A stretch of 64,000 nt of DNA from Bacteroidota bacterium (GTDB taxonomy: Bacteria; Bacteroidota; Bacteroidia; Bacteroidales; Dysgonomonadaceae): NCBI GenBank assembly GCA_023437305.1, contig JAEZGN010000004.1, positions 186,001-250,000 of the forward strand, written 5' to 3'. Within the stretch, counting starts at the first letter, position 1. Each line of letters starts with the position of its first letter. Shown piece by piece: positions 26,101 to 33,800 of this stretch. A program made the position numbers and the translations under genes. The notes beneath the pieces are model-generated. The model was not told where the DNA came from. It worked only from the letters and a program-made list of their open reading frames with translations, and did no database searches.

Positions 26101-27192
26101 GCTGACAACGATACCTTATCTCTAAAAGTATACAACACAGGGAAAGGAATTGAGGCTTCTAAAATTCCGATCATATTTGACCGCTATAGTATCCTCGAAG
26201 AAATAGGGAGTGACAATCAATATTCCCGTACATCTTCACGGAATGGAATAGGGCTGTCTATTTGCCAAAGCCTTGTTGAACTATTACAAGGAAGCATAAA
26301 AGTAGAAAGTGAGGTAAATAGATATGCAGAGTTTATTGTAGAGCTACCTCAACTGGAAATAAAAGAAGCACCTGCTGCTATTCTTCAAGAACCGGTAAAT
26401 GTTCTACCGGATGACAACTCAGGCAAGAGTTCTAAACCAATAATACTCGTTGTAGATGACAATGAGGATATAATATGGCTCATCAATGATATTTTATCAG
26501 ATGAATATATTATTAAAGGAGCTAACAATGCAAACGAAGCGCTTAAACAAATAGAAAGCCAAATGCCGGAACTGATCATCACTGATATTATGATGCCTGA
26601 GGTAAGCGGACTAGAACTAATAAACCAAATAAAATCAGACAAAATCACCAGACACATCCCTTTGGTTATCATTTCAGCAAAAATTAGTGACGAAGATCAA
26701 TCGGAAGGTCTCGATGTTGGAGCAGATGCATATCTTACAAAGCCATTTTCTCCACTCTTTTTACGCTCCGTGATTAATCGTCTTCTAAATACAAAGAAGA
26801 AGCTAAAAGACTACTACTATTCACCCGAAAGTGCACTCGAGTATTCAGAAGGACAAGTAATACATCAGGAAGATAAAGAGTTTATGGAGTCCGTTATTTC
26901 GATAATAGACAGCAATATCGAAGAAGAAAATCTTCGACCGGAATTAATTGCAGATAAACTTGGTACAAATACACGAAGTCTATACAGAAGATTCAAGAAA
27001 ATAACATCACTTACACCTAGCGATTTTATAAAAGATTACAGATTTACCTGTGCTGCTAAATTATTAATCACAACAAACCTCACCATCCAGGAAATTATAT
27101 ATAAGGTAGGGATAAATAATAAATCTTACTTCTATAGAGAGTTTTCAAAAAAATACAATATGACACCTAAAGAATACAGACAGCAAAAATAA
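23179..27192 (+). CDS. Hybrid two-component system regulator (HTCS) of the PUL
   Basis: 1337 residues from ATG 23179, chosen because it gives a signal peptide (MKQSTTLFLICWLSIFSILS). The periplasmic part (about 25-690) is a double Reg_prop beta-propeller (MYQDQNGYMWFGTYDGLNLY and many WLGT or WVGT repeats), then a Y_Y_Y domain (about 700-775), one membrane helix (about 780-805), a histidine kinase with His841 in FFTNVTHEFCTPLTLI, an HATPase domain (NLVSNAFKYTKEGG), a receiver with Asp1136 (ITDIMMPEVSG) and an AraC-type DNA-binding domain (about 1240-1337). It senses a glycan fragment and activates the downstream susCD genes. The H-box has Cys where Arg is usual (HEFC rather than HEFR). Confidence 0.96.
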   Translation: MKQSTTLFLICWLSIFSILSSYAAYGTHRVGNLDLSNNAVLCMYQDQNGYMWFGTYDGLNLYNGKNLYVYRFELDNEYSLCSNIIHKISQADADHLWISTFLGLNKFSLKDRRVTESHPECPEAKLLAADSQGNTWVICKRGYISYYSSSSDLKRFQDIHLPEADTESVKDIFFTKNDKLYLITNNGKLLNIEYSKRQDSDIKLKTHEITMHDKNIEYASYENNKIYFVDKDQKLYLYDIIASKKILLSDISQLTTKNGGISRITSFKYDIYIAFKNNGVIKLNVEDHYRPEVVTSGIGVFCLLKDNKQDILWLGTDGKGVEMFYQNHDMFGNILLEDLPFDSQKPVRSIYTDEFNNLWVGTKGDGIFLIKNYDKLNNIKIPSSEIVHYTTAEGLVSNLVFCFLRSKHENIIWLGTEGPGLSYYSYKDNKIKTVINKTPNEIGKVHSICEVNDSTLWMATAGNGLLEVIVSKHNPTIEIKSINAFFPKKNDKTCNEFHSMTYDGKSTLFVGNRGGYGVTRFNITNKQYEFIPINKAESTAIGDVLSVYQSKDSVFYFGASSGLTQMQFFKDGNHTIKQFDRKSGIINDMIHGILEDKEGCIWLSTNKGLAKYNPHNDFFHNYTFPDLKVFEFSDDAYWHCPITGRLFFGGINGLTWLEPGYSFENSYRPDLYFFGLKISGEDRPLSNYINKDTKYLEIPANVAAFTLSFIAVDYIDGENYEYSYMLEDYNNEWTDLQKSNEITFTNLPSGDYVLKVRYKNDVFNSDERFYTLHIKKLPPWYFTTWAIVGYACLFMLVCAYIIYMIRKKIINKQIQLANKIEEEQKEKLIEAKLDFFTNVTHEFCTPLTLINGVTDRIEKTPNMDNNFHKYIEILRNNVDNLNELIQEILDFRKLEESKYNLHIIKNAPVAEQIRKQSESFFSIAEQNKIRFNLQVSDKLLWNTDIICFNRIYTNLVSNAFKYTKEGGEVRVTLKADNDTLSLKVYNTGKGIEASKIPIIFDRYSILEEIGSDNQYSRTSSRNGIGLSICQSLVELLQGSIKVESEVNRYAEFIVELPQLEIKEAPAAILQEPVNVLPDDNSGKSSKPIILVVDDNEDIIWLINDILSDEYIIKGANNANEALKQIESQMPELIITDIMMPEVSGLELINQIKSDKITRHIPLVIISAKISDEDQSEGLDVGADAYLTKPFSPLFLRSVINRLLNTKKKLKDYYYSPESALEYSEGQVIHQEDKEFMESVISIIDSNIEEENLRPELIADKLGTNTRSLYRRFKKITSLTPSDFIKDYRFTCAAKLLITTNLTIQEIIYKVGINNKSYFYREFSKKYNMTPKEYRQQK

Positions 27193-27229
27193 CAAGACTG
27201 AGCCGAAAGTGTCCTAGAAAACCAAAAAG

Positions 27230-27270
27230 GTATCCTCGTTTACAACATGTAAATAGGGATACTTTTTTTT
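27230..27270 (+). terminator. Terminator of the HTCS gene
   Basis: GTATCC (27230) pairs with GGATAC (27257), with inner TTTACA/TGTAAA pairing, then eight T. Confidence 0.75.
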
Positions 27271-27640
27271 GCTTTTAAGACATCACAATAAACATACATA
27301 AATATTAACATTGCATGTTCCTTATTAGGGATAAATATTAAACATTCAAAGGAATTCTTAAAGATTATAATATCCAATTAGAAATTGCCCAAGGTGTACA
27401 GGAAGTCATAAAAGATCAAATATCAACCTAGAAATTAAAAGACTTATAAACAGGTAGAGAATTTATTTAGAAGAATTTTCACACATGCCTAGTAAGAGAA
27501 AAACATTACACTCCCTATAATATTAACCTCTAAAACCTAGAATTTATGTAACATTCATTAAAACCAACTCATTTTTAATTCAAAACAGAGACCAATGTCT
27601 CAAATAACTAATTACAAGTTAACTTAATAAAAATCATATT
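27271..27640 (+). other. Upstream region of susC
   Basis: 370 nt of AT-rich sequence between the HTCS terminator and susC. It must hold the inducible promoter and HTCS-binding site. No TAnnTTTG box or clear inverted repeat was recognised, and no gene is supported. Confidence 0.45.
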
Positions 27641-30600
27641 ATGAGAAAAAAATCTGCAAGTAATACTTCTAAAAGTTACTACAAGGATTATGTCAGAAAG
27701 GCACTTTTTCTATTTCTTTCTCTCATGATCTTTCAGTACTCATCTGCTTCAGCTCCTGCAGCCGTAAAGGATGCAAATGAAAGCAAAAGCATTGAACAGA
27801 GTAACATCACTGTGAAAGGCACAATAAAAGATGCAACCGGCGAGCCATTAAGCGGCGTAAGCGTTGTTGTTAAAGGTACTACAACAGGAACAATATCAGA
27901 TCTAGACGGTGCATATACTATTACTGCACCAAATTCAAACTCAACACTTGTATTTTCTTTCATAGGATTCCATACACAAGAAATAGTTGTAGGTGGAAAA
28001 ACAAGTATCAACGTGGTATTAGTAGAAGATGCTAAAGCTTTGGAAGAAGTTGTAGTAGTAGGTTACGGTACAATGCGTAAATCGGATGTAACCGGATCTA
28101 TATCAACGGCAAAAGGTAGCGACATCATCAAAAATCAATCATTTAATGCCCTTGAAGGATTAAAAGGTAAAGCTGCCGGTGTAAACATTTTCTCTAATAC
28201 AGGACAACCTGGAGGAGAAGTACGCGTCATCATCCGTGGTATCTCTACTATTAATGCTTCTGCAAGTCCATTATACGTAGTTGACGGAGTGGTTATGTCA
28301 AACTTCCAATATCTCAATCCAAATGACATTGAGTCTATTGAAGTATTGAAAGATGCTTCTTCTGCTGCTATCTATGGTGCACGTGGAGCAAATGGTGTTA
28401 TCTTGGTAACAACTAAGCGTGGGGGCAATACCGGAAAACGTGCTCGTATTTCTTACGATGGTTCACTATCCGTTAGCACAATGTCCAGATATATGGATGT
28501 TATGAATTCTAGCGAATGGATGGCTGCATTTAAGCAAGGTTTGGAAAATGCCAATGCTTGGCAAGGTAAAAACTTCACTACAGATCTATCTCAGATTTTC
28601 ACAGACACACGTTTGTTTAATTCAGATGGTACACCTATATATGATACAGATTGGCAAAAAGAAGCAAGCAGAACTGCTTTCTCTCACAACCATCAGTTAA
28701 GCATCCAACGCGGTGATGAAAACTCTTCTGTAGGAGCATTCTTAAACTATACCGACCAACAAGGTATTATGCGTAATTCTTATTTCAAACGTTTGAATGC
28801 CAAGTTAGCTTATGATGACAAACCAACTACATGGTTGTCAACAGGTATCAATTTATTAGTGAACCATACTTGGGGTAACAGAACTTCTGACAACCCATAC
28901 GGTCAAGGTGCTTTACGTACAATGATCGAACAGTTGCCATTCTTGCCTGTTGAACTGGATGGAGTATATACTCAAACAAATATCATTAAAACAAATTCTA
29001 TTCTCAACAATAAGGACAATCCAGACAGCGGCAAGCAAGGATTCAGCCCTGAAGGTGTTGGTAACCCGGTTGAGTTGCTTGAGCGCATCCAAGCCATGCA
29101 ATACAAAACGCAAATATTTGGTAATGCAGCTTTGACTTTCCATCTTGCAAAAGGTCTTGATTTAAAGACACAGATTGGTGTTGACTATCAGAACAACCGT
29201 AATACCAATTACACACCATTCACTCCACGTCCATTAATCAATCAAAGCTCTACAGGTTCTGCTTCTGCAAACAACTCTAATACATTGTATTGGCAAGAAG
29301 AAACATACCTGACTTACAATAAGACATTAGGAAAGCATTATATCAATGCTATGGCGGGTATGTCTTGGCAAGAACGTAACTATACATATTTCAGTGCTTC
29401 AGGAAGTAAGTTCTCCGATGACTTTTATGCTTACTACAACTTAGGTAAGGGTGAAGATCGTCCTTCAGTAGGTAATGATCACGATAAATGGACAATGAAC
29501 TCTTATTTCGTCCGTGGTGCATACTCTTATGACAATAAGTATATGGCTACAGTTACAGGTCGTTACGATGGAGCGTCTAAATTCGGGGAAAACAACAAGT
29601 ATGCTTTCTTCCCTTCAATCGGTTTGGGGTGGATGGCTTCTAATGAAAACTTCTTGAAAGACAATCAGGTTATAAGCAAATTGAAACCGCATGCATCATT
29701 TGGTGTAACAGGTAACTCTGAAATAGGCACTTATGCATCATTAGCTACTATCGGTCAATCAACTACTATTATTGGTAATGGTTTACAAACCGTATCTTAT
29801 ATGAGCAGAATGCCTAATCCGGATCTGAAATGGGAAAAAACAAGTCAATTAGATTTCGGTATTGATCTTGGTTTGTTCAACAACAGACTGAACTTGGAAG
29901 CGTCATATTACCACAAGTATACTACCGATTTATTGCTTAGCCGTCCTTTACCTCTATCAACGGGTTATTCTTCTATCACAACAAACGTAGGAGAAGTTTC
30001 TAACCGTGGTTTGGACTTGTTGATCAATGCATATCCAATTGATACTCGTGACTTCCAATGGAATACAACTATCAATGTGAACTACAACAAAAACCGTGTA
30101 GAAAAACTAGACCCAAGTTCGTCTGTTGACCCGATTACAGGCAAACGCCAAATCCTTCTTGATGGTTTTGTTGGTTATGACATGTTAATCCGCGAAGGTG
30201 AAGAACTTTCTACTTTCTATGGTTACAAACGTGCCGGTATCTATGATGGAGTTCCTTCTAACTGGGATGCTGAAACAATGAATATACCTTCAACTATTGG
30301 TGAAAAGGTTACATATAAACAACGTCAGATTCTTGGTAATGGTTTACCTGATTGGACCGGATCATTCATCAATACATTCAGATATAAAGGATTCGATCTA
30401 ACATTAGATCTACAATTCCAATGGGGTGTAGATGTTATGCAAGAGTTCTTCCACTCTACAGAGGCTCGTTTCTTAACTAGTGGTCTTACTCGTCTTTACA
30501 AAGACGCATGGCACCCAACGCTTAACCCTACAGGTACAGCACAAGCTATTCGCTTGAACAACTTTGGTCAAGGTGCAAACAATCAAGCTGACGACACTTG

Positions 30601-30865
30601 GGTTGCCGATGGTTCTTACCTACGCGTAAACCTAATCCAATTTGGTTACACATTCAATCCTAAAATTATCAATAAAGTAGGTCTTTCTTCATTACGCTTA
30701 TATGCTAGTGTAAACAACGCGTTCCTACTTACATCATCTGACTATTTAGGATATGATCCTGACAACTCATCTCGTTTGGGTGACAATAAATGGGGAACCA
30801 ACCGCCAGTTCTTTACCTATCCACGTCCAAGAACATTCACGTTTGGTCTTAATGTAGCATTCTAA
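27641..30865 (+). CDS. SusC/RagA-family TonB-linked outer-membrane transporter
   Basis: 1074 residues. An N-terminal signal (YVRKALFLFLSLMIFQYSSA) is followed by a carboxypeptidase-regulatory-like domain at about 55-130 (VKGTIKDATGEPLSGVSVVV, then LDGAYTI), the TonB-box region EEVVVVGYGTMRKSDVTGSI, a plug domain (IRGISTINASASPLYVVDGV, IESIEVLKDASSAAIYGARG) and a 22-strand-type barrel ending FGLNVAF. It imports oligosaccharides through the outer membrane, powered by TonB, with the SusD lipoprotein encoded 32 nt downstream as lid. Specificity is inferred from the GH92 genes downstream. Confidence 0.97.
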   Translation: MRKKSASNTSKSYYKDYVRKALFLFLSLMIFQYSSASAPAAVKDANESKSIEQSNITVKGTIKDATGEPLSGVSVVVKGTTTGTISDLDGAYTITAPNSNSTLVFSFIGFHTQEIVVGGKTSINVVLVEDAKALEEVVVVGYGTMRKSDVTGSISTAKGSDIIKNQSFNALEGLKGKAAGVNIFSNTGQPGGEVRVIIRGISTINASASPLYVVDGVVMSNFQYLNPNDIESIEVLKDASSAAIYGARGANGVILVTTKRGGNTGKRARISYDGSLSVSTMSRYMDVMNSSEWMAAFKQGLENANAWQGKNFTTDLSQIFTDTRLFNSDGTPIYDTDWQKEASRTAFSHNHQLSIQRGDENSSVGAFLNYTDQQGIMRNSYFKRLNAKLAYDDKPTTWLSTGINLLVNHTWGNRTSDNPYGQGALRTMIEQLPFLPVELDGVYTQTNIIKTNSILNNKDNPDSGKQGFSPEGVGNPVELLERIQAMQYKTQIFGNAALTFHLAKGLDLKTQIGVDYQNNRNTNYTPFTPRPLINQSSTGSASANNSNTLYWQEETYLTYNKTLGKHYINAMAGMSWQERNYTYFSASGSKFSDDFYAYYNLGKGEDRPSVGNDHDKWTMNSYFVRGAYSYDNKYMATVTGRYDGASKFGENNKYAFFPSIGLGWMASNENFLKDNQVISKLKPHASFGVTGNSEIGTYASLATIGQSTTIIGNGLQTVSYMSRMPNPDLKWEKTSQLDFGIDLGLFNNRLNLEASYYHKYTTDLLLSRPLPLSTGYSSITTNVGEVSNRGLDLLINAYPIDTRDFQWNTTINVNYNKNRVEKLDPSSSVDPITGKRQILLDGFVGYDMLIREGEELSTFYGYKRAGIYDGVPSNWDAETMNIPSTIGEKVTYKQRQILGNGLPDWTGSFINTFRYKGFDLTLDLQFQWGVDVMQEFFHSTEARFLTSGLTRLYKDAWHPTLNPTGTAQAIRLNNFGQGANNQADDTWVADGSYLRVNLIQFGYTFNPKIINKVGLSSLRLYASVNNAFLLTSSDYLGYDPDNSSRLGDNKWGTNRQFFTYPRPRTFTFGLNVAF

Positions 30866-30897
30866 TTAATAGTAATAAACAATAAATTCATAATCAT

Positions 30898-32523
30898 ATG
30901 AAATTGCATAAAATATACAAATCCATCTTTTGCATGATTACATTATCATTAGTAATGAGTTCATGTGATGGCTTCTTGAAAGAAGAGCCGCTGGATGAAA
31001 AAACTGCAGGTCAGTTCTGGAAAACAGAATCTGATGCTAAAACAGCTGTAAATGCACTTTACTTCGGTGGGGTTCCATATTTGAATAATATTGATGTTGA
31101 TGGTGGTTGGACACCTAAAGCCACTATGTGGGGCGGTATTATGTCCGGCTTGTTTGTAGATAAACGTAAAGATAGAACGTTTACGACTGCATCCGAAGGA
31201 GGTAACTTTAATATTGAAGCGTTCGATGCTACAGCAAGAAAGCTTTGGTCTGAATTCTATATCGGTATTTCACGTGCAAACTTCGTTATTGCCAATATTC
31301 CGACAATGACTAACGTATTAAGTGAAACACAAATAAATAATTTTGTTGCACAAGGTAAGTTCTTCAGAGCATACGCTTATTATTATCTGGTAAAAGAATT
31401 TGGAGATGTTCCATATATAGATAAACCTTATACATCTTTGGATGGTATATATGTAGAACGTACTCCTGCTGTAGATGTATACAAACACATCGAAGAAGAT
31501 TTGCTTAGCATCATCTCCGGAGATGTATTAGCTAACAAAGCATTTTATGCTAATGGTTGCTATGTAACAAAACCAATGGCGCAAACGCTTTTAGCTCAAG
31601 TATATTTACAATGGGCTGGTGCACCTCTTAATGGAGGAAACGAGTATTATACTAAAGCAGCTAACATGGCCCTTGAAGTAGTAAATGGAGGACAACACGC
31701 TCTTATACAACCTGAAGGAAGTAGCGATGACCTTAATTCTGCATACAATGTCATTAAAACAACAAAATCTTCGAATGAAATTATCTATGCTAAAGAATAC
31801 AACCAAACTAGTTACAATGTAGGTAACTCTTATGCTTGTCGTTCAATTGGAACAGATGCTTTCCAGTGGGGTATTTTCAAACCGGGTGGAGACGTTCTTT
31901 ATAATGCATACTTGCCTTGCGATATGTTGATCAATAGTTATGCCCCTGGTGATATTCGCGGACACGAAAAACAATTTTTCTTCAGAGAATACACCTATGT
32001 TTTAGATGGTCAGACTATTACCAGCACACTAAACAATGTTGGAAACTGGGCTTGGCTTGATGAAAATGGGTTGAAAACAGGTAAAGATGGCGACTACAAT
32101 ATGCCTACATTCCGTTATGCTGAAGTATTGCTGATTGCGGCTGAAGGTCTTGCTCGTACAGGAAAAGAAGGTGAAGCTAGAACTTATCTTAACCAAGTAC
32201 GTAAACGTGCCGGACTAGCAGATGAAACAGCTACAGGCGATGCGTTGATACAATCTATCTTAACTGAGCGTTTCCATGAGTTCCCATTAGAGTTCAAGAT
32301 ATGGGATGATATCCGTCGTACTCGCTTGTATCCTGAAGCTGACGGAAATCATTCAGGTAAACTGAAATGGGTTCCACTTGCAACTGCAAAAATTCAAAAC
32401 AAACCTGATGGAAGTATTAGAGTTGGTGCTATCCCAGAATATGCTCTATTATGGCCTATTCCATTGAGTGAAATGCAAGCTAACCCGGCTCTGCAAGGAC
32501 ATCAGAATCCGGGATGGAATTAA
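30898..32523 (+). CDS. SusD/RagB-family nutrient-binding outer-membrane lipoprotein
   Basis: 541 residues. Lipoprotein signal with lipidated Cys23 (ITLSLVMSSCDGFLKEEPLD). The TPR-rich SusD fold shows as ARKLWSEFYIGISRANFVIA, QGKFFRAYAYYYLVKEFGDV and YLNQVRKRAGLAD, with the usual C-terminal FRYAEVLLIAAEGLARTGKE, LTERFHEFPLEFKIWDDIRR, and a terminal NPGWN. It caps the SusC barrel and captures glycans at the cell surface. Co-transcribed with susC; a perfect inverted repeat follows the gene. Confidence 0.97.
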   Translation: MKLHKIYKSIFCMITLSLVMSSCDGFLKEEPLDEKTAGQFWKTESDAKTAVNALYFGGVPYLNNIDVDGGWTPKATMWGGIMSGLFVDKRKDRTFTTASEGGNFNIEAFDATARKLWSEFYIGISRANFVIANIPTMTNVLSETQINNFVAQGKFFRAYAYYYLVKEFGDVPYIDKPYTSLDGIYVERTPAVDVYKHIEEDLLSIISGDVLANKAFYANGCYVTKPMAQTLLAQVYLQWAGAPLNGGNEYYTKAANMALEVVNGGQHALIQPEGSSDDLNSAYNVIKTTKSSNEIIYAKEYNQTSYNVGNSYACRSIGTDAFQWGIFKPGGDVLYNAYLPCDMLINSYAPGDIRGHEKQFFFREYTYVLDGQTITSTLNNVGNWAWLDENGLKTGKDGDYNMPTFRYAEVLLIAAEGLARTGKEGEARTYLNQVRKRAGLADETATGDALIQSILTERFHEFPLEFKIWDDIRRTRLYPEADGNHSGKLKWVPLATAKIQNKPDGSIRVGAIPEYALLWPIPLSEMQANPALQGHQNPGWN

Positions 32524-32576
32524 AATGAAGATTTTCACAAATAGTGAATCTTATTTGAAACCTATATAAAATTAAT

Positions 32577-32614
32577 AACCTGCAATTCCTTTATTGCAAT
32601 GGGAATTGCAGGTT
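32577..32614 (+). terminator. Strong hairpin after susD
   Basis: AACCTGCAATTCC (32577-32589) and GGAATTGCAGGTT (32602-32614) form a perfect 13-bp stem. The following T-run is weak (GTTTAAC), so it may be a partial terminator or a 3'-end stabiliser that keeps susCD mRNA more abundant than the enzyme genes. Confidence 0.65.
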
Positions 32615-32677
32615 GTTTAACTATAAATTACAAAAACAAGTATCTCTTTTATTTCTCAAAACAATTGACAGAATATA

Positions 32678-33799
32678 ATGAAAAAGCTAATATTATCTGT
32701 TCTACTTGTTCCTTTTTTAGCTTGTCAAAGCCAATCATTATCAACGAATCCCAAAGAGCTGTTGGATAATGATCTTACAACATCTTACATAGGGAAAAGG
32801 AAACTGAATCAAATTATATTTGATACAGAATACACCACCCCTGTGTTAAGTTATAAAATATACTCTACAGGGGAGCTCCCTGCTTATGATCCTACTAACT
32901 GGACGATAAAAGGATCGAATGATAGAAAAAAATGGACAATAGTAGATGAGAGAAAAGATCAGAGTTTTTGTTCACGTTTTCAGGAGATATTATGTGTAGT
33001 GCAAAAGCCTGCGATATATAAATATTATATGCTGGAAGCCAGAACAACAGACAATGACACACTGAAGATTGCTGAAGTTGTATTATCAGATAAAAACCTA
33101 AAAGCTGGTTGGGAAAACTTCAAATACCCCAAAGTAGTATTTGAGTCTCTCGATCCCGATACTGAGGGTAATAAGATATATCATCAGCTAGTACAAAATC
33201 CTGACGAATATGTAAAATACCACACCCAAAAGGTAGCCGAGATATTGTATTATACGGCTAATGATCCAATGGTAGATGTACAGGAGATAGACTATACACT
33301 AAAAAATTACAACGGAGTATCAGCTAAAGGAGGCAGTTCCCCCAATATAAATATAGTCTATAGCACACAGCACATAGAAAAGTCGGCTAAAGAATCATTA
33401 CATAAATTAGATTTCGAAACACGTGGCGTTCTTTATCACGAATTGACTCATGGTTACCAGTTTGAACCAAAAGGCATTGGAAACTACGGTAATAATAAAA
33501 CTTTCTGGGCATGTATCGAGGGTATAGCCGATGCCGTGAGAGCCGAAGCAGGACTCTTTGATATGAGTACACGGAAACCCGGAGGCAACTGGATGGATGG
33601 TTACCGCACCACAGGATTTTTTATACAGTGGCTCACAACTAAAGACCCGGATGCAATCCGTAAATTCCACCTTACAGTAAGAGATATGGAGGTATGGAGC
33701 TTTGATGGCGCTATCAAAAAAGTTTTCGGCCCCGAAGCAAGCATCGAAGGCATGTGGAATGAATATCAGGAATATTTAATAAATAACGCTAAAAAATAA
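32678..33799 (+). CDS. Basic secretory protein-type metallopeptidase with discoidin-like domain, lipoprotein
   Basis: 373 residues. Lipoprotein signal (ILSVLLVPFLACQ, Cys16). Residues about 22-135 look like an F5/8 type C (discoidin) carbohydrate-binding domain (LLDNDLTTSYI, WTIKGSNDRKKWTIVDER). Residues about 150-370 match the plant basic secretory protein peptidase family (PF04450): YHELTHGYQ with H254, E255 and H258 of the zinc site, then ACIEGIADAVRAEAG with the third-ligand region, and GYRTTGFFIQWL. It lies between susD and two GH92 genes, 1 nt before the first, so it probably trims the protein part of a mannosylated glycoprotein. That role is inferred. Confidence 0.9.
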   Translation: MKKLILSVLLVPFLACQSQSLSTNPKELLDNDLTTSYIGKRKLNQIIFDTEYTTPVLSYKIYSTGELPAYDPTNWTIKGSNDRKKWTIVDERKDQSFCSRFQEILCVVQKPAIYKYYMLEARTTDNDTLKIAEVVLSDKNLKAGWENFKYPKVVFESLDPDTEGNKIYHQLVQNPDEYVKYHTQKVAEILYYTANDPMVDVQEIDYTLKNYNGVSAKGGSSPNINIVYSTQHIEKSAKESLHKLDFETRGVLYHELTHGYQFEPKGIGNYGNNKTFWACIEGIADAVRAEAGLFDMSTRKPGGNWMDGYRTTGFFIQWLTTKDPDAIRKFHLTVRDMEVWSFDGAIKKVFGPEASIEGMWNEYQEYLINNAKK

Positions 33800-33800
33800 T

